A stretch of 64,000 bases of DNA from NCBI GenBank assembly GCA_035048485.1, contig CM068580.1, positions 39,111,585-39,175,584 of the forward strand, given 5' to 3'. Shown piece after piece: positions 44,095 through 57,108 of the stretch; within the stretch, counting starts at the first letter, position 1; each line of letters starts with the position of its first letter. The position numbers were made by a program, and so were the translations under genes. The DNA is from Pteria penguin. Taxonomy: Eukaryota; Mollusca; Bivalvia; Pterioida; Pteriidae. The notes under the pieces are model-generated. The model saw nothing but the letters and a program-made list of their open reading frames with translations, was not told where the DNA came from and did not search any database.

Positions 44095-47000
44095 ATCGAG
44101 TAGTTTCTATATTAGACGTCAAAAATGAAGTATTATAAATACATCAATTATAAATTATGTGAAAGTTCACAATATACAATTCCAGACAAATCAATCCCGA
44201 ATCGTCATCGATATACTTTCATGATTTTAAGAAAATTAGATTTCTTCTTCATCTGTCAGACGTTTTGACAATGATTGCAATTTTACTGATCGTAATTCTT
44301 TTTTCTGTTTTAGCTTTTGTTTACGCAAGATTTTGCACCAGTTTGCGGACACAATTAAACAGTTATCTCAACTGCAAACGCAGCATGAATTGTTTTGTGT
44401 AAACAAAATAAAAGTATTGTGTTATATTCAATTAATTTAACAGATATGTCGAAATGATTTCCGGAGCAGAACATCATCCATCATAATAAGTATAAGTCAA
44501 TATTGCAAAACAGATGGGCAAGTAAGCTGGCAACAACAACAATCCCTGTGCTAGACAATGAATTCGTCCTATCTATGATCCATTTCCCGTGTAAGATTTC
44601 CGTTTTTTATCTCTGGAAAGGCACAGAAATAAATCATTGCTATCTATAATCATCTATGACTATCCTACGACTATGCTTCATTGGTTCTGCTTGATCGTTA
44701 CGTCTATAAAAGCGATGACCAGAGAAAATTCAGAAAAAGGTTGACCCAGAAAGCCTTGATGTCTACAGGAGGCTTAACGATCAAATTGATTGAACATTTA
44801 TCCTTATATCGTGCCCTGAAATTATTCCAGACTCCCAGACATTACTCCCAGACATTCATATATATAACTATTTTCGTCTGACCTTGATATAATGAACATT
44901 GACTTTCTCATCTCCTATAAAACTACTTTTGCTATTGATTCTTTTATAATTATTATTATACATATTATTATTATATTATTATTTATGATTATCATCATCA
45001 TTGTCTTTATTGTTGTCGTTGGCCATTTTTTTTTTTTTCGCTAAATGAAATAAAGATTTGTCTTTGAATCAAATTTTTCTATTAATCAATGAACTTTATT
45101 CATTCATGTATGTAAAAAGAAAATATTTTGAATGAAATTTTCATTGCAGCTATGGCAATTATCACTTTAGGTGTGTAAGACCTGAGAAAAGTGCATCCAT
45201 CAGTTTTATTCCCGCTTAGCACAATGTTCCCTGCTTATTCTTCACTTCATGGGTAACACTGACACTTAACACGCAACACATTTCCTACGTTTCTGGGCGA
45301 TAATTACAAAATTCTTAAGATTGCTGAATGTATCTGTTTATAACTGATCATCGCGTGTTTGTCGTTGAACAGTGGCATCCCACATGCAGCTTGTTTATCT
45401 CATCTGTTAAATGAACACTTCCTAGCAATCCAATATAATAGGTATGCTGTATTCTAATAAGTATATGTATGTGCGCCTCAATTTCAGCTTCAGTACTAAG
45501 AGTATTGCAGAAATTGCAATAAAGACCTTAGCTGCAAAAATTAATTCAGTGTTGTGTTTGATCTTTTTTAAGTGGAATATTTTGTCTTGTTTGATAGAAT
45601 ACTGACTACTACTCAGTACCTTAGAATTTACTTACTTTACCCGATAGACTTGTTCATATGATGAAGATGATTCCGTCTACTTACGAGCTTTTCTGTCATT
45701 CAACATCTTAAACGTTATGTAATTTAAAGCAAAAATTTTATTGCTTCCATTTCCCTGCAGTGCACTTTGAAACGCACATCATTTAAGCATACATGAACAT
45801 TGAATGATCAAATTAATGGGACATAATTAATGAACCATAATTGTAATAATCATTACACTTGATCACTATAGAATGCTCAAATTTAGATTGCAATATAATT
45901 TACTTTATTACATCTCTCTTAAAAGTAGTATTTATAGATAATTTACTTCAGGTCATACGATGTGATAAAGATGAGAAATAAATATACGTGTACAATTTTT
46001 CTAGTAATATAGACTTATCAAATTATTACAGTATTTTAGAAATGAAGTTCAAATATATAATAGATATTGGTAAAAGTATTATTCAAAACGTTGATCTTAT
46101 ACACAAAACAAAAAATAAGTTTATATTTCCTGTATCTCTACTTCAACAATTTAAAACGCGCACTTCGACAACTTAAAGTGACACATAAGTCTGACATTTG
46201 AAATTTTTGAAGATCATACTCATTACCACACTCACCTAAAAGAAAGACACCAAAACCATCAAGGAACAGAAATATATGCATGCTTAAAATAATTTACATA
46301 CTTTCATATAAAAACAATTTAACCACATTTTGATTCACTAAAGAAACGTTGATGATCTATGCTGTCGGCGCGTTCCGAAAATAACAGTCGACAGAAGTGT
46401 TATTGCCCGTTTGTAGTAATAACTTTAAGAACAAATTAAATATGTATTATTTTAGAATGCACACATAAAGGCATTGAAATTTTATCTAAAACGTTGATAT
46501 TTATCTGTATCATTTTATTAGATCACCTACGCATTTTGGCAAATTACGGATCTTCATGAGGCTCCTGGTTGAAAATATGGAAATTCAAATCCTGGAAATG
46601 ACCTTGTTTCGTAACGGAACGCCATTTTCACCTATTAAATTTCTATTATGTTTCAATTTTTTAAGTAGGTACAATATGAAAAATAACTAAATACCCAACT
46701 AAGTATGATATAAAAATACGCCATTTTATAGTCAGGAAAACAGATCCCTTCACAGATAATTGTTTCAGGGAAACTTAACATGAAAGTGCACTATTTTGTT
46801 TTATGAAAATAACATGATAAAACATAATTGTGCACAGCCTCTTTTATTTAGATATTTCTGTAAAGCAAACTCGACCTTGGAAAATCTGTTCTTTTTGTTC
46901 TCATTGGAAAAACTACCAAAATACAGTTTTTATGTTTTTGTTGTTGTAAAATCGATTGCATAATGGCCATGCGAATAAAAACCTGACAATTTGTTCTTTT

Positions 47001-48370
47001 ATTGTAAAGATGACCCAAAATAGAGAGAACTCTCTGGCACGTTATGCAAAGTGATGCGAAACTCCATGACATTTACCGTCATAAAGCTACAAATTCCTAC
47101 CACACTCTCAATACTTCATATTAGATAAGAATCTATATATGATTATTGCACCTATATAATAGATATATTACAAATGGAATTAGTATTAAGTGGACTCCCC
47201 TAGTCATTAGTACTTCAGTTTTGATACACAGTACATACATGCAATCTTAATTAAAAACAAAGAAGTATCACGTTATTAAAGAGACATATTCGTTAGGGAC
47301 CTGGTGATTTAAAATAATTTTGGTATATATGTTTCTATTCTTGCTGTTTTTCTAACTGTTCTGAATTGCAGTATATAACAGTTGTAGTGTTTATTCCAAC
47401 TGTCCTAAATTCATTTTTAGATATATCGTTGATTCGTTTAAATTTGATTTTTTTTTCTTGTTCTTTGTATATATATGTATGTTTGTGTATGTTGGGTTTT
47501 TTTTCAATTTATAGAGACTAAAAAATAAATTTGCTCATAAAAAGAAAAGTAAATTGTGATAGTTGTAAATGATAGTCACCTAAAGATCTGGTTAATTTTA
47601 TCCAGAATTATTTTCAAAAATTTGGAATATGTGAATGTATATATCTCAAATTGTTTACATTGTTATGTTCATTTTATATGAACGAAGACAGTGAAACTTT
47701 ACAAATTTGAATACTTTTGACGAGCTGATAGTTTATAATCTGAATGAAATAAATTCTATCGAAATCTGAACGTTTAGGGCATCATAGACTGACTGGGTTA
47801 TATTAGAAGTACGTTGAATATTACATGATAAGATTTTGAGACGGTGAAACATTTCTCATTCCTTCATTCATGTCTGAGTAAGTGTCTTATGGGCTAACAT
47901 ATATTGTTATTTGTGTTAAAGTTGACTAGCAATATGACAGAGTTTCAAGAAGGGTGAGGAATGGCGGTTCCTGGCATGAAGAAGATTAACCTTGTCAAAT
48001 TGATTTAGGGCAAACATCAACAATTGCTTGTCGTAATCACAGTAAATGAGAATAAAGAGACAGTGATTCATTAGTTTCAAATCACTTTTGTTGATGTGTC
48101 TCACAGAGGCAAAGTAAAATAGATCTGCCATTACGAATTCCATTCAGAATTCAGTGATAGTATGCTCATATACGATATAACGAATACACGTTACAGATTT
48201 CCGTTTTATCAAACACTGAGATGTATAAGCTCAAGGATCTGTTTAATGAATCATTTTCAGTCTTAATACATCAAAAGTGCAATTAATTGTATTAGTTTTA
48301 CCTTATTCAGTATTTTCAACTTATATTGCCTCAGTATTGTAATGATTCTATTCAATTCTATTCTAATAAC
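44095..48370. other. 4.3-kb AT-rich stretch without recognised genes
   Basis: A small possible hammerhead-like remnant lies on the minus strand near 46150-46180 (TTAAGTTGTCGAAGTGCGCG). The short ORFs (44681-44881, 45988-46176, 46848-47072, 47916-48143) have no domains. Confidence 0.5.
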
Positions 48371-48379
48371 CCTGGCAGA

Positions 48380-48950
48380 TCTACAACAAAAAGACAATAG
48401 TTGACTATATGACGGGCCTTGTCTGATTTGTTTTTGTTTTCAGAAGAAATAAGGTCCTGAATTTCGTACCCTCTGACTGTCAGGTTTCCCACAGATCAGG
48501 GACCTTAGCCCACTTTTAGACGGACAGAAGACGATTGTTCCTTGAATACAGTGCTGAATTATATTTGTTTCGTCTGTATTTAAGGTATTCACGGCGGGTT
48601 TGGTTAGCCATACAGGAGACTTTCACTCCTCCTGGACACCATAAACTGAGAATATACTTAAGTCAAAATTTCATATTCTTCTGTTCATCAAATCAATGAA
48701 TTGGGATTTGGATTTTATTTACTTTCATTCTATTGATAAATAAAATTTAATCACTCTGCATGAGATCTTATTTGGACGTTTGACAATGGAATAAATTTAA
48801 ATGAAATATTTGACTTAAGTATAATCTCAGTTTATGGCGCTGGGCCCTGGTCTGACCTCTGAATTTCAGGGGTCCGTGAATGTCCACTGTGGTACATTGC
48901 TGTTAGTGCCATAGTCATATATAACCAGTTACTTTCGTATTTTACTATAT
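48380..48950 (+). repeat. family B/A2 tail interrupted by a MITE
   Basis: ATATGACGGGCCTTGTCTG and CCCTCTGACTGTCAGG (family B) lead into TACAGTGCTGAATTATATTT and the CAGGAGACTTTCACTCCTCC tail (A2). This is interrupted at 48636-48840 and continues with TCTGACCTCTGAATTTCAGG and CATTGCTGTTAGTGCCATAG. Confidence 0.68.
48639..48836. mobile_element. MITE family D, nested copy
   Basis: CCATAAACTGAGAATATACT (48639-48658) with CTTAAGTC pairs with the reverse of GACTTAAGTATAATCTCAGT..TTATGG (48812-48836). The termini match those of 15269-15509. The flanks join to the expected PLE/A2 tail, so the insertion is younger than that tail. Confidence 0.7.
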
Positions 48951-48984
48951 ATGAAGGATTATATATAATTTTTTAATGTTGGTG

Positions 48985-48993
48985 AATTCTATT

Positions 48994-49037
<44 letters not shown>

Positions 49038-49061
49038 TACTACTACTACTACTACTACTAC

Positions 49062-49130
<69 letters not shown>

Positions 49131-49145
49131 CATTATTATTATTTA
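48985..49145. repeat. (ATT)n(ACT)n(ATT)n microsatellite
   Basis: Perfect ATT units with an internal block of about nine ACT units. It produces poly-Ile/Val ORFs on the minus strand. Confidence 0.95.
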
Positions 49146-49383
49146 AGGGGTCGTAAATATAAAAACAAATACAACATATAAAGGAATAAAGTTAGGGTGT
49201 TCAAGTATAAACTGCATGTATTTATTACGTGTTATCAAGTTTTATTGTACATCTCCTTGGTGACTTCTGCCCTGTAATATGTCAGATATCTTTCCCTTTC
49301 TCTTAAATAACCGATATACGGACTCACCGCATAATAAGTACAAACAATAGACCAAACACTTAACACTATAAATGACTCACCGT

Positions 49384-50035
49384 TTAAAAGAAAAAAGAGG
49401 AGTTACTGGCTCAGTTATGTGACAGAAGTCACCATGGAGTTATACAATACATGAATATCAATAATATACTAGCACATATAACACATTACAAAAATATTTG
49501 ATTGTAGTGCAATTACGATATCGACTTAGGACGATCATTTAATTTGACAAAAGCCAAACAAATGGTGTGGTTAACCGCTTTACGGGCCCACCTTCCCACC
49601 TACCGTAACAGTATAACAATCAAAGGACGTACATTTAAAAATTTATAAATAATCCTCCATGTAAAGAAAAAGGGTCAACAGGTATCGCATATTGAGAGGT
49701 CATAAAAAATATAAACACGTAAGGTATTGTAAAACACATAATGATATAAAAATATATGCGACATCAACATGATAAACCGTGCTCTGCCAGTCTGAAAGCG
49801 AGCTAAGACCCTAGATCTGTAGGAGTCCTGACTAACAGTCAGAGGGGACGAGGTTCGGGACCATGTCTCCTCTGAAAGAGGTTTGGACAAGGCCCGTTAT
49901 ATAGTTCCCACCGCCCTGTTAGTCAGCGTGCAACGTTCAAGTTAAATTCTGCATAAGGCTGTAGAGGGGCCAAATATAAGACCTATAGTCTTTTTGATGA
50001 TCTCAATCTCATATTGTCTATTTATTTTATTACAT
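49384..50035 (-). repeat. repeat family B, near-complete reverse copy
   Basis: Matches 25230-25935 and the reverse of 7400-8070. The minus-strand peptide with FGPSTALCR is interrupted by a TAA (at the GCAGAATTTAA position, near 49940). The minus-strand ORF at 49675-49890 is a non-coding reading of the tail. Confidence 0.7.
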
Positions 50036-50169
50036 GAAAAAAAAAGAAAAAAGAGGAGTTACTGGCTCAGTTATGTGGCAGAAGTCACCATGGAGCTATA
50101 TAATACATGAATATAAATAATATACTAGAACATATAACACATTACAAAAATATTTGATTGTAGTGCAAT
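50036..50169 (-). mobile_element. 5'-truncated family B insertion with 14-bp direct repeat
   Basis: Only the last ~134 bp of family B (from TTGCACTACAATCAAATATT to the T/C-rich end) are present. The direct repeat TTATTTTATTACAT stands on both sides (50022-50035 and 50170-50183). This is the pattern of a target-primed reverse-transcription insertion. Confidence 0.68.
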
Positions 50170-50184
50170 TTATTTTATTACATA

Positions 50185-51740
50185 GAACAACTTTCATCAG
50201 GTAACTATGTTTGAGAGGATATTAAGATATAAGTGTCATCGAATATTTTATATACTTTTTTAATATTTAAAATATTGTGTGACATCAGTACCTTTTAATC
50301 TTTCTCTGCTCGTTTGAAGAAATATTTGCTAAATGTTGTGAACATTGTTTACATAAGAATTATTTTTCGGTTTGATGGATAGAAATCATGTTATAAAAGT
50401 ATTGGGTGATAGGTATTAATGATTAGATGTCAAGATAAAAATGTGATAAAAGTAGTATTGAGTTAAAAGTCTTTATTATTATTTCTTCCTTATTTTCAAA
50501 CTTTTACAATTACAACCTAGATTTAAATAGGTGTATATAGACGCTAGTAAAGTTTTACAATGCTGAACTCGTAAACATCTGTCATGCATTGCTCTTTTTA
50601 TACAATCAACTGCAAGAGAGAGTGCATTAGTTTTAGAAATTTGCTGATTCCAAGAAATGTGTTACAATTTTTTGACTATTTTCGTTTCATTTTATAATAG
50701 ACTTAATATTGACATGACAACATTAAAATCGACCATATCCTCGATTTTTGTGTGTTAACGATTAGTAAACTTTGATTTATTGAGTGGAAAAACGGGCTTC
50801 TGTGACATTTTTCTACTAGATGTAAAGATGATGGATAACTCCAAACCATACGTCCGAAAATCATGAATACAAAGGACATATAATATTAGTGAGATGAAAA
50901 CCAAAAAGAATCTTATAGATATTTTATTTGTATTAAACTCACATTAACATGCAGACATATGCTGAATATATTCTGCATCGCATTTACTCATTCATTCCTT
51001 TATTCGCAAGCTCATACTTTCAAGATGAATTTAAAGTATATTTATAACACGTAATATATTTGACATTATAGCAATATGTATTGTATGCATGATGTACTTT
51101 GCTTTCACATATCAGAACTCAATCAATCAATATTTCAAGATGTATATTCTGATGTACTTTAACACCATAAGTTTATACACTTAGGCCTCTTAGCAATGAT
51201 ATATTTAATGACGCAGATTAACACTTCCATGACATGAGTGCTAATGTATACCTGAGGGAGATAATCTTAAGGAACGTGATCATTACTCATCTAATTTTAT
51301 TGATAGACTTGATGAGCAGAAGGATTATATCACAAGAAACACATGAATTTGACTTACATAAAACGTTAAGTGATTTATTCACATTTCGTTCATACCAGAG
51401 AACATGAAATGAGGTCAAGCTTTCTTTTTTGTTGGATGGTTGGTTGATAGGTATGTCACATCCTCTATGCTTATCCTTTCGATTTAATCTTAAGTAAATG
51501 GTAAACCGTGATTTTCTATGGTTTTAGCTTGTGGTTTTTTTTTATTATCTTATTTTTTGCAAATTATCTAAGGGCTTACTTAGAACGATATAAGACAAGT
51601 TTTATCATCAATATTTTATTCATGGATTCGTGAAATCATATATGGCAGGCGTATGAAATATATTGTAAATTAACAGAATTTGCTTGATAAAAGTACCACA
51701 TATGAATATAAGAGTAGAGCCACTAAAGAAATGTATAGAA
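50185..51740. other. AT-rich stretch with a PLE tail fragment
   Basis: 50818-50925 (minus) matches the end of the family A tail (reverse of 1385-1505). No other feature is visible. Confidence 0.5.
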
Positions 51741-51744
51741 TAAA

Positions 51745-52267
51745 CACTTGCTCTCAACAGGAAGAGAGCACCTTCCACATCAGTTTATATTTACTTACAG
51801 ATACATAGATGTTGGCTTGTCAATTGATAATCCTAACTTAAAGGATTACCTACATGAAATCTATCCCCACGAACCGGAGATCAAAGAGACAAAGTGACAG
51901 ATCTGCTTCTTACTTGAATATACTTTTATCTTTCCATGATTACGGTCACTTGAACACCTCTCTGTACGACAAACATGACGATTTCAACTTCCATATAATG
52001 AACTTCCCTTTCCTGGGTAGCAATATTCGATCCTCTCCTGCCTATGACGTTTTTGTATCTCAGCTTATAAGGCTCAGGGCATGTGCCAAATACAACGGTT
52101 TTGTCACAAGGGCTAAACGGCTAAGCGATGAGTTACTTGTTCAGGGTTATGTTACCGAATGCCTGAAATCGTCACTGAAGAATTTCTACGATCGCTATAG
52201 TGATCCCATACGAGAATATGAGGTTCCGCTTTGCAGAATAATTCATGACGTTCTGGAGTGCGATTGA
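51745..52267 (+). pseudogene. Penelope-like reverse transcriptase, C-terminal third
   Basis: From 51784 it reads FIFTYRYIDVG: the catalytic YIDD position is YIDV at 51802-51813, so the second aspartate is lost. A frameshift near 51895 leads into the open reading that ends at 52267. This contains ASYLNILL, LNTSLYDKHDDFNFHI, NIRSSPAYDVFVSQLIRL, SSLKNFYDRY and VPLCRIIHDVLE before the stop. The C-terminal 120 residues are uninterrupted, the best-preserved of the five family copies. The tail follows at 52268-52510. Confidence 0.75.
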
Positions 52268-52510
52268 ACGATTTATGTACATTCCAGTGTGCATTGGGAC
52301 CTTCACCGAGAGTGTGACGTGTTTCCATATTACTGTTGCGACGGATGTTTTATGCAAACAGGAGACGCTCACTCTCCCAGACACCTGAACTCACCCTGGA
52401 ATGCTGTATTTTTCGGGGTTCCCAATGATTTGTATGGGACAGTTTCAGAATTAAGCCTCCCTTTTTGGAATTCGACGCTGGATAACTGATCGGTACTTTT
52501 TCGTTGTATA
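52268..52510 (+). repeat. PLE 3' tail, family A
   Basis: GTTGCGACGGATGTTTTATG, CAGGAGACGCTCACTCTCCC and GGATAACTGATCGGTACTTT. The last block recurs alone at 60098-60125. The ORFs on both strands here are not genes. Confidence 0.7.
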
Positions 52511-52836
52511 TTCACAACACTTAAAAATTATGGGAACAAGAACGGCTAAATAAAACAATATTGAATGTGTCCCTATCCCCTTTATGTACCACTTTTATTA
52601 ACAATTACTTGAAGTATCGTAATATAGGATAACTATGTTATTATTAACCTGATCTTTAGCCAAAATATCCCTCATTCATACTCCACAGGTAATGACAACA
52701 TGTTCTAATAGAATTACTTCAATGATTATAGGTAGTTATGAGCAAACTTATCATTGGGTCAGACAGTTACTCGACATATTATTGGAGACATAGCATACCG
52801 GACGATAGCTTAAAATCATGTAACTATAAGATTTTT

Positions 52837-52837
<1 letters not shown>

Positions 52838-52900
<63 letters not shown>

Positions 52901-52956
52901 CCTATCTATCTATCTACCTATCTATCTATCTATCTATTTGTCTGTCTGTCTGTCTG

Positions 52957-53005
<49 letters not shown>

Positions 53006-53092
53006 CACTATCTATCGATCTATCTATCTATTTACCTGTCTGTCTGTCTTGTGGAATCTGAATCTATCTATCCATCTATATGTCTGGCTGTC

Positions 53093-53141
<49 letters not shown>

Positions 53142-53265
53142 ATATCTATCTATCTATCCATCTATCTATCTATCTATTTGTCTGTCTGTCTGTCTGTCTC
53201 TGCCTATCTATCTATCTATCTATCCATCTATTTGCTGTCTGTCTCTATCTATCTATCTGACTGTC
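52838..53265. repeat. (CTAT)n/(CTGT)n compound microsatellite
   Basis: CTAT units with CTGT blocks. The segment with TGTCTTGTGGAATCTGAAT is present twice (53041-53065 and 53266-53285), indicating a ~225-bp duplication. It makes repetitive Tyr-Leu-Ser-Ile ORFs in several frames. Confidence 0.95.
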
Positions 53266-53298
53266 TGTCTTGTGGAATCTGAATTATATATATATATG

Positions 53299-54090
<792 letters not shown>

Positions 54091-54134
54091 GTTTCCTGAT
54101 TATAGAGCGTCCAATTTATCCGCCTGACAAATTA

Positions 54135-55000
54135 ATGATTAATCAATAATAGCATGACGTCATAGTTACGTCGCTAACAACACAACTCCCTGAAGATTCC
54201 CAGGAGCGATGAAAACGTTAGGAGAACATTACGATTCATAATTCTTAGGAAATAAAAGTTTTAATTTATCATATTTCCACTATTTTGATTTAACTTTTTC
54301 GAATATATTATACTGTGCACGATTAATATCTGGCTTTTATTATTATTGCGGATTAGAAATCCTGAGTGGCATTCTTACTTGAACATTTGAATGGAGACAG
54401 GTTGATATGACAAAGGGACAGACGATGTGCTACGAAAAATACATCAATACCTGTTTAACTCTAAGTAAAGAAAATAAGCCATAAATAAATCTTCAATCAT
54501 TTAATGTTTGGGTTGGCAATTAATGGCATCGGCGGTAACAAAGTTTAAATTTTAATGAAAGCCAATTGCTACAATTGCAAATGTGGCACCGTTATTGCAC
54601 GGGCGACCACGTCAAATCATTACAAATATACAAATGACAAACACATCAACATATGATGGACAATATACGTATTTAATATTACCACGCCCACCGGGTTCAA
54701 TTTCTATGTGGGTGACAAAATGTGAATAAGAGAAAATTTAATGTTAATCAAAATTATGTCAGTAGATGATGTTGAGTGGTTATGCCACATGGTCTTTGAT
54801 CACGCCAATATAAAAAAAACCAATAAATGTTGGTGCTGCTCAACATAATCTACTTACAAACAGCCGCCACGGCCCATAAAAGGGGGGAGGGGGGAGGTGG
54901 AAGTCATCAAAGCAAAATACAATGTACACAAATTAGCATCAAACCAAAATGGCCTCAATGCATGTTCAGAATGGCATGTTGGATATTGTTATACTATAAC
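54135..55000. other. AT-rich stretch downstream of the DIRS-like element
   Basis: No gene is visible. The 3' terminal repeat of the DIRS/Ngaro-like element would be expected here, but no partner at 59.1-59.5 kb was recognised by eye. Confidence 0.4.
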
Positions 55001-55004
55001 AAGT

Positions 55005-55500
55005 ATCCGTTAGGGGAGAGGTGAACACCATCTTGATGAAATAGATCTAATTCAGTGAGAGTGAATTGGGGATGTTTTATGGTTGATCCAGAGACAGTTT
55101 CTGTTGCATGCCTGTTAATGTTTTGTCTTGTATTCGCCATGGCTTTATCATTATCAGAATATCGTCAAGAGAGACTGGGCAAGGCTTCTGACCATAATAA
55201 CCGAGCAGCTGGAAATTTATTAGAAAGGGCTTCATGTAGGAGTGTTAATTTAGCCATAGTTTGTTTTATTGGTGTTTGGCCCAAGTCATTTCCCCACGGT
55301 GAATTGTTATAATGTTAGGTTATTCACCTACGTCCCAGATTTCCTTAATTTTGTACATGGCTTTGGTGAGGGTGAGACCGCTGTAGCCCTGCCACCAAAC
55401 AGAGTATGCTGGGAGGCCCAGGTTGGGATCTCTGAGTCTGGTTGACAAGAAAGCGTGCTTGATGATAAATGAACCAAATATCTAGATGCGTTTTGGATCT
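55005..55500 (-). pseudogene. SGNH/GDSL-hydrolase-like domain of the DIRS/Ngaro-like element
   Basis: Minus strand: a block-I-like GSFIIKHAFLS (about 55475-55440, with the candidate nucleophile Ser), then LRDPNLGLPAYSVWWQGYSG. A GND triad block is at 55295-55285 (GNDLGQTPIKQ). ALSNKFPAARLLWSEALPSL follows, and the final DGVHLSP block (55033-55013) has the D-x-x-H pair. The blocks stand in SGNH order. One frame change separates block I from GND, and a stop lies after EALPSLS. Such a domain downstream of the recombinase is known from Ngaro-type elements; its substrate is not established. Confidence 0.68.
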
Positions 55501-55559
55501 GAAGAACTTAGGGGGAATCAGATAAGTGTATGGTTAAAGTTTAGTGTACAAGTATTTAA

Positions 55560-56412
55560 TTAAAATTGAGGAGTTATGGGCATCTTATATATGATTCCAA
55601 CGACCGCCTTCTTTAATTATATCGTCTGGTATACCAAATGATGTCGCTTGTGTGGCGGCACCTATCCTAAATGAGTGAGACTTTTATCTATTGGGGTCTA
55701 GACCTATGGCAGAGATAGCTTTTGATATGACGGCAAGGAATTGGTGTCTGGTTAATGGTTTACCGGTGATATGGCAAAATAATGGGCCGGGAATAGCCGG
55801 TCTAACATCCAGGAATTCCCGTAGAAGTTTTAAAGGACAAGATGCCCCCCTGTAGATAGTATAGCCAGAGTAACACCATGGCCAATTTAGTCAGTTTTTG
55901 AAAAACGAATATGGAGTTCTATATTAGGTTCCAAAATTTTTACGCCGGCTAAGGGCGGAGGTTAGTATTCCTGTGTTAACTGTAAATTCCCCTACTCGCA
56001 GAAATGCATGAAAGGCCAAGGAGCTTGAAATGGAAAAGGCGTGCTTCGTAATTAGATGAGCATATAACTGTAAAGATGGTGTTGTTTAGGATTTCCAGTG
56101 TTATAGGCAGTCGAGTATCTGGGATGATTTTGTACTTTTTGAAGCCATCGAGTAATTTGGAAATTATAAAAGATTTTGTTGTATCAAATAATGACTCCGA
56201 TTTGCACTTGAAGCTGATGGCTGCTATATAGTTTCTTGCCTTGCAGTTGCCGGTGTATATCCTTCATAGTCTAAATAAGCTATGAATAAAGATAAAATAT
56301 TAGTGGAAGGTGGCCAATTTACCTCTAATTGCTGTGTAGTGCAAAAAGTGTGATAGGCTTTGATACTTACAGCATAATTTTGAATTATATTGTGTGAAAG
56401 GGCTGAATGCAT
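55560..56412 (-). pseudogene. tyrosine recombinase relic (DIRS/Ngaro type)
   Basis: The N-terminal SAM-like part is open (56412-56224) with ALSHNIIQNYAVSIKAYHTF and NWPPSTNILSLFIAYL. It continues in another frame through ISKLLDGFKKYKI and ITLEILNN. The first catalytic arginine lies in FHAFLRVGEFTV (about 56013-55978), the H-x-x-R pair in HSFRIGAATQA (55678-55646), and GGRWNH follows near 55600. The nucleophilic tyrosine could not be placed with certainty. Known role: inserts the circular cDNA by recombination. The required frame changes make this copy inactive. Confidence 0.78.
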
Positions 56413-56559
56413 TTGGAGAAACTGGGGGTGGAACTTGTGCTGGTATGTTGTCTACGTATGGAGCGGCTTTCCTGAACTTGCACCACTGCTTCCACCACGA
56501 GAAATGGAGTCAGCAATTGTATTACCTTTGCCTGGAATATGCTCAGCTCTAAATGTGAT

Positions 56560-56960
56560 GTTATTTTTCATCAAGATTAATACAAGGGGCGAAATAGAGA
56601 CATGACTCTGTCAGATTTGGATGTTTGTTAATGACAGATACAAGGGCTGGGTTATCTGTATGGAAAATTTTGTTTTTGTTTTTGAGTTAATTGGTTTAAT
56701 GCATGCACTATTGGCACTAATTCAAGAAAGGACAGTCACGCAGTACGTCGGAATCTGACCACTTGAAAGGCCATTGGAGTAAGGTCCAGTGATTGCCCAG
56801 GATGGCACCACAACCCAGATGGTGGGCGTCAGCACTGTTTGTATACAGATGTAAACTTTCTGATGTGGTCCAAGAAGAGTCAGGGAAATAAAGGGTTCCG
56901 TTGAAATGTGCCAGGAAATCAAGCCAAATACATGTACAGAGATCCCCTTTTAACATCATT
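56560..56960 (-). pseudogene. DIRS/Ngaro-like RNase H relic
   Basis: The reading 56959-56717 has LAHFNGTLYFPDSSWTTSES and LHLYTNSADAHHLGCGAILG, the DIRS RNase H N-terminus with the TDA position read as TNS, so the first catalytic Asp is lost. Further on, after frame changes, come FRAEHIPGKGNTIADSISR (about 56545-56490). The plus-strand ORFs here are shadows. Confidence 0.78.
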
Positions 56961-57108
56961 GTTCAGGCATACGTGGTGGTGGAGTTATTTGAGGCCGATC
57001 ATCAAGTTATATAACCGACAAATAAAAGCAACTCTTATGGCCCTAGTTTCAAAACTTGGTTGGAGCTCTTTGAAGGTTATCTTGTCCTAGCTAGAGTGCT
57101 TTGAATTG

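Noticed and set aside
55055..55312. 85-codon plus-strand ORF
   Set aside because: It is the shadow of the minus-strand hydrolase-like domain, whose motif order is the better explanation.
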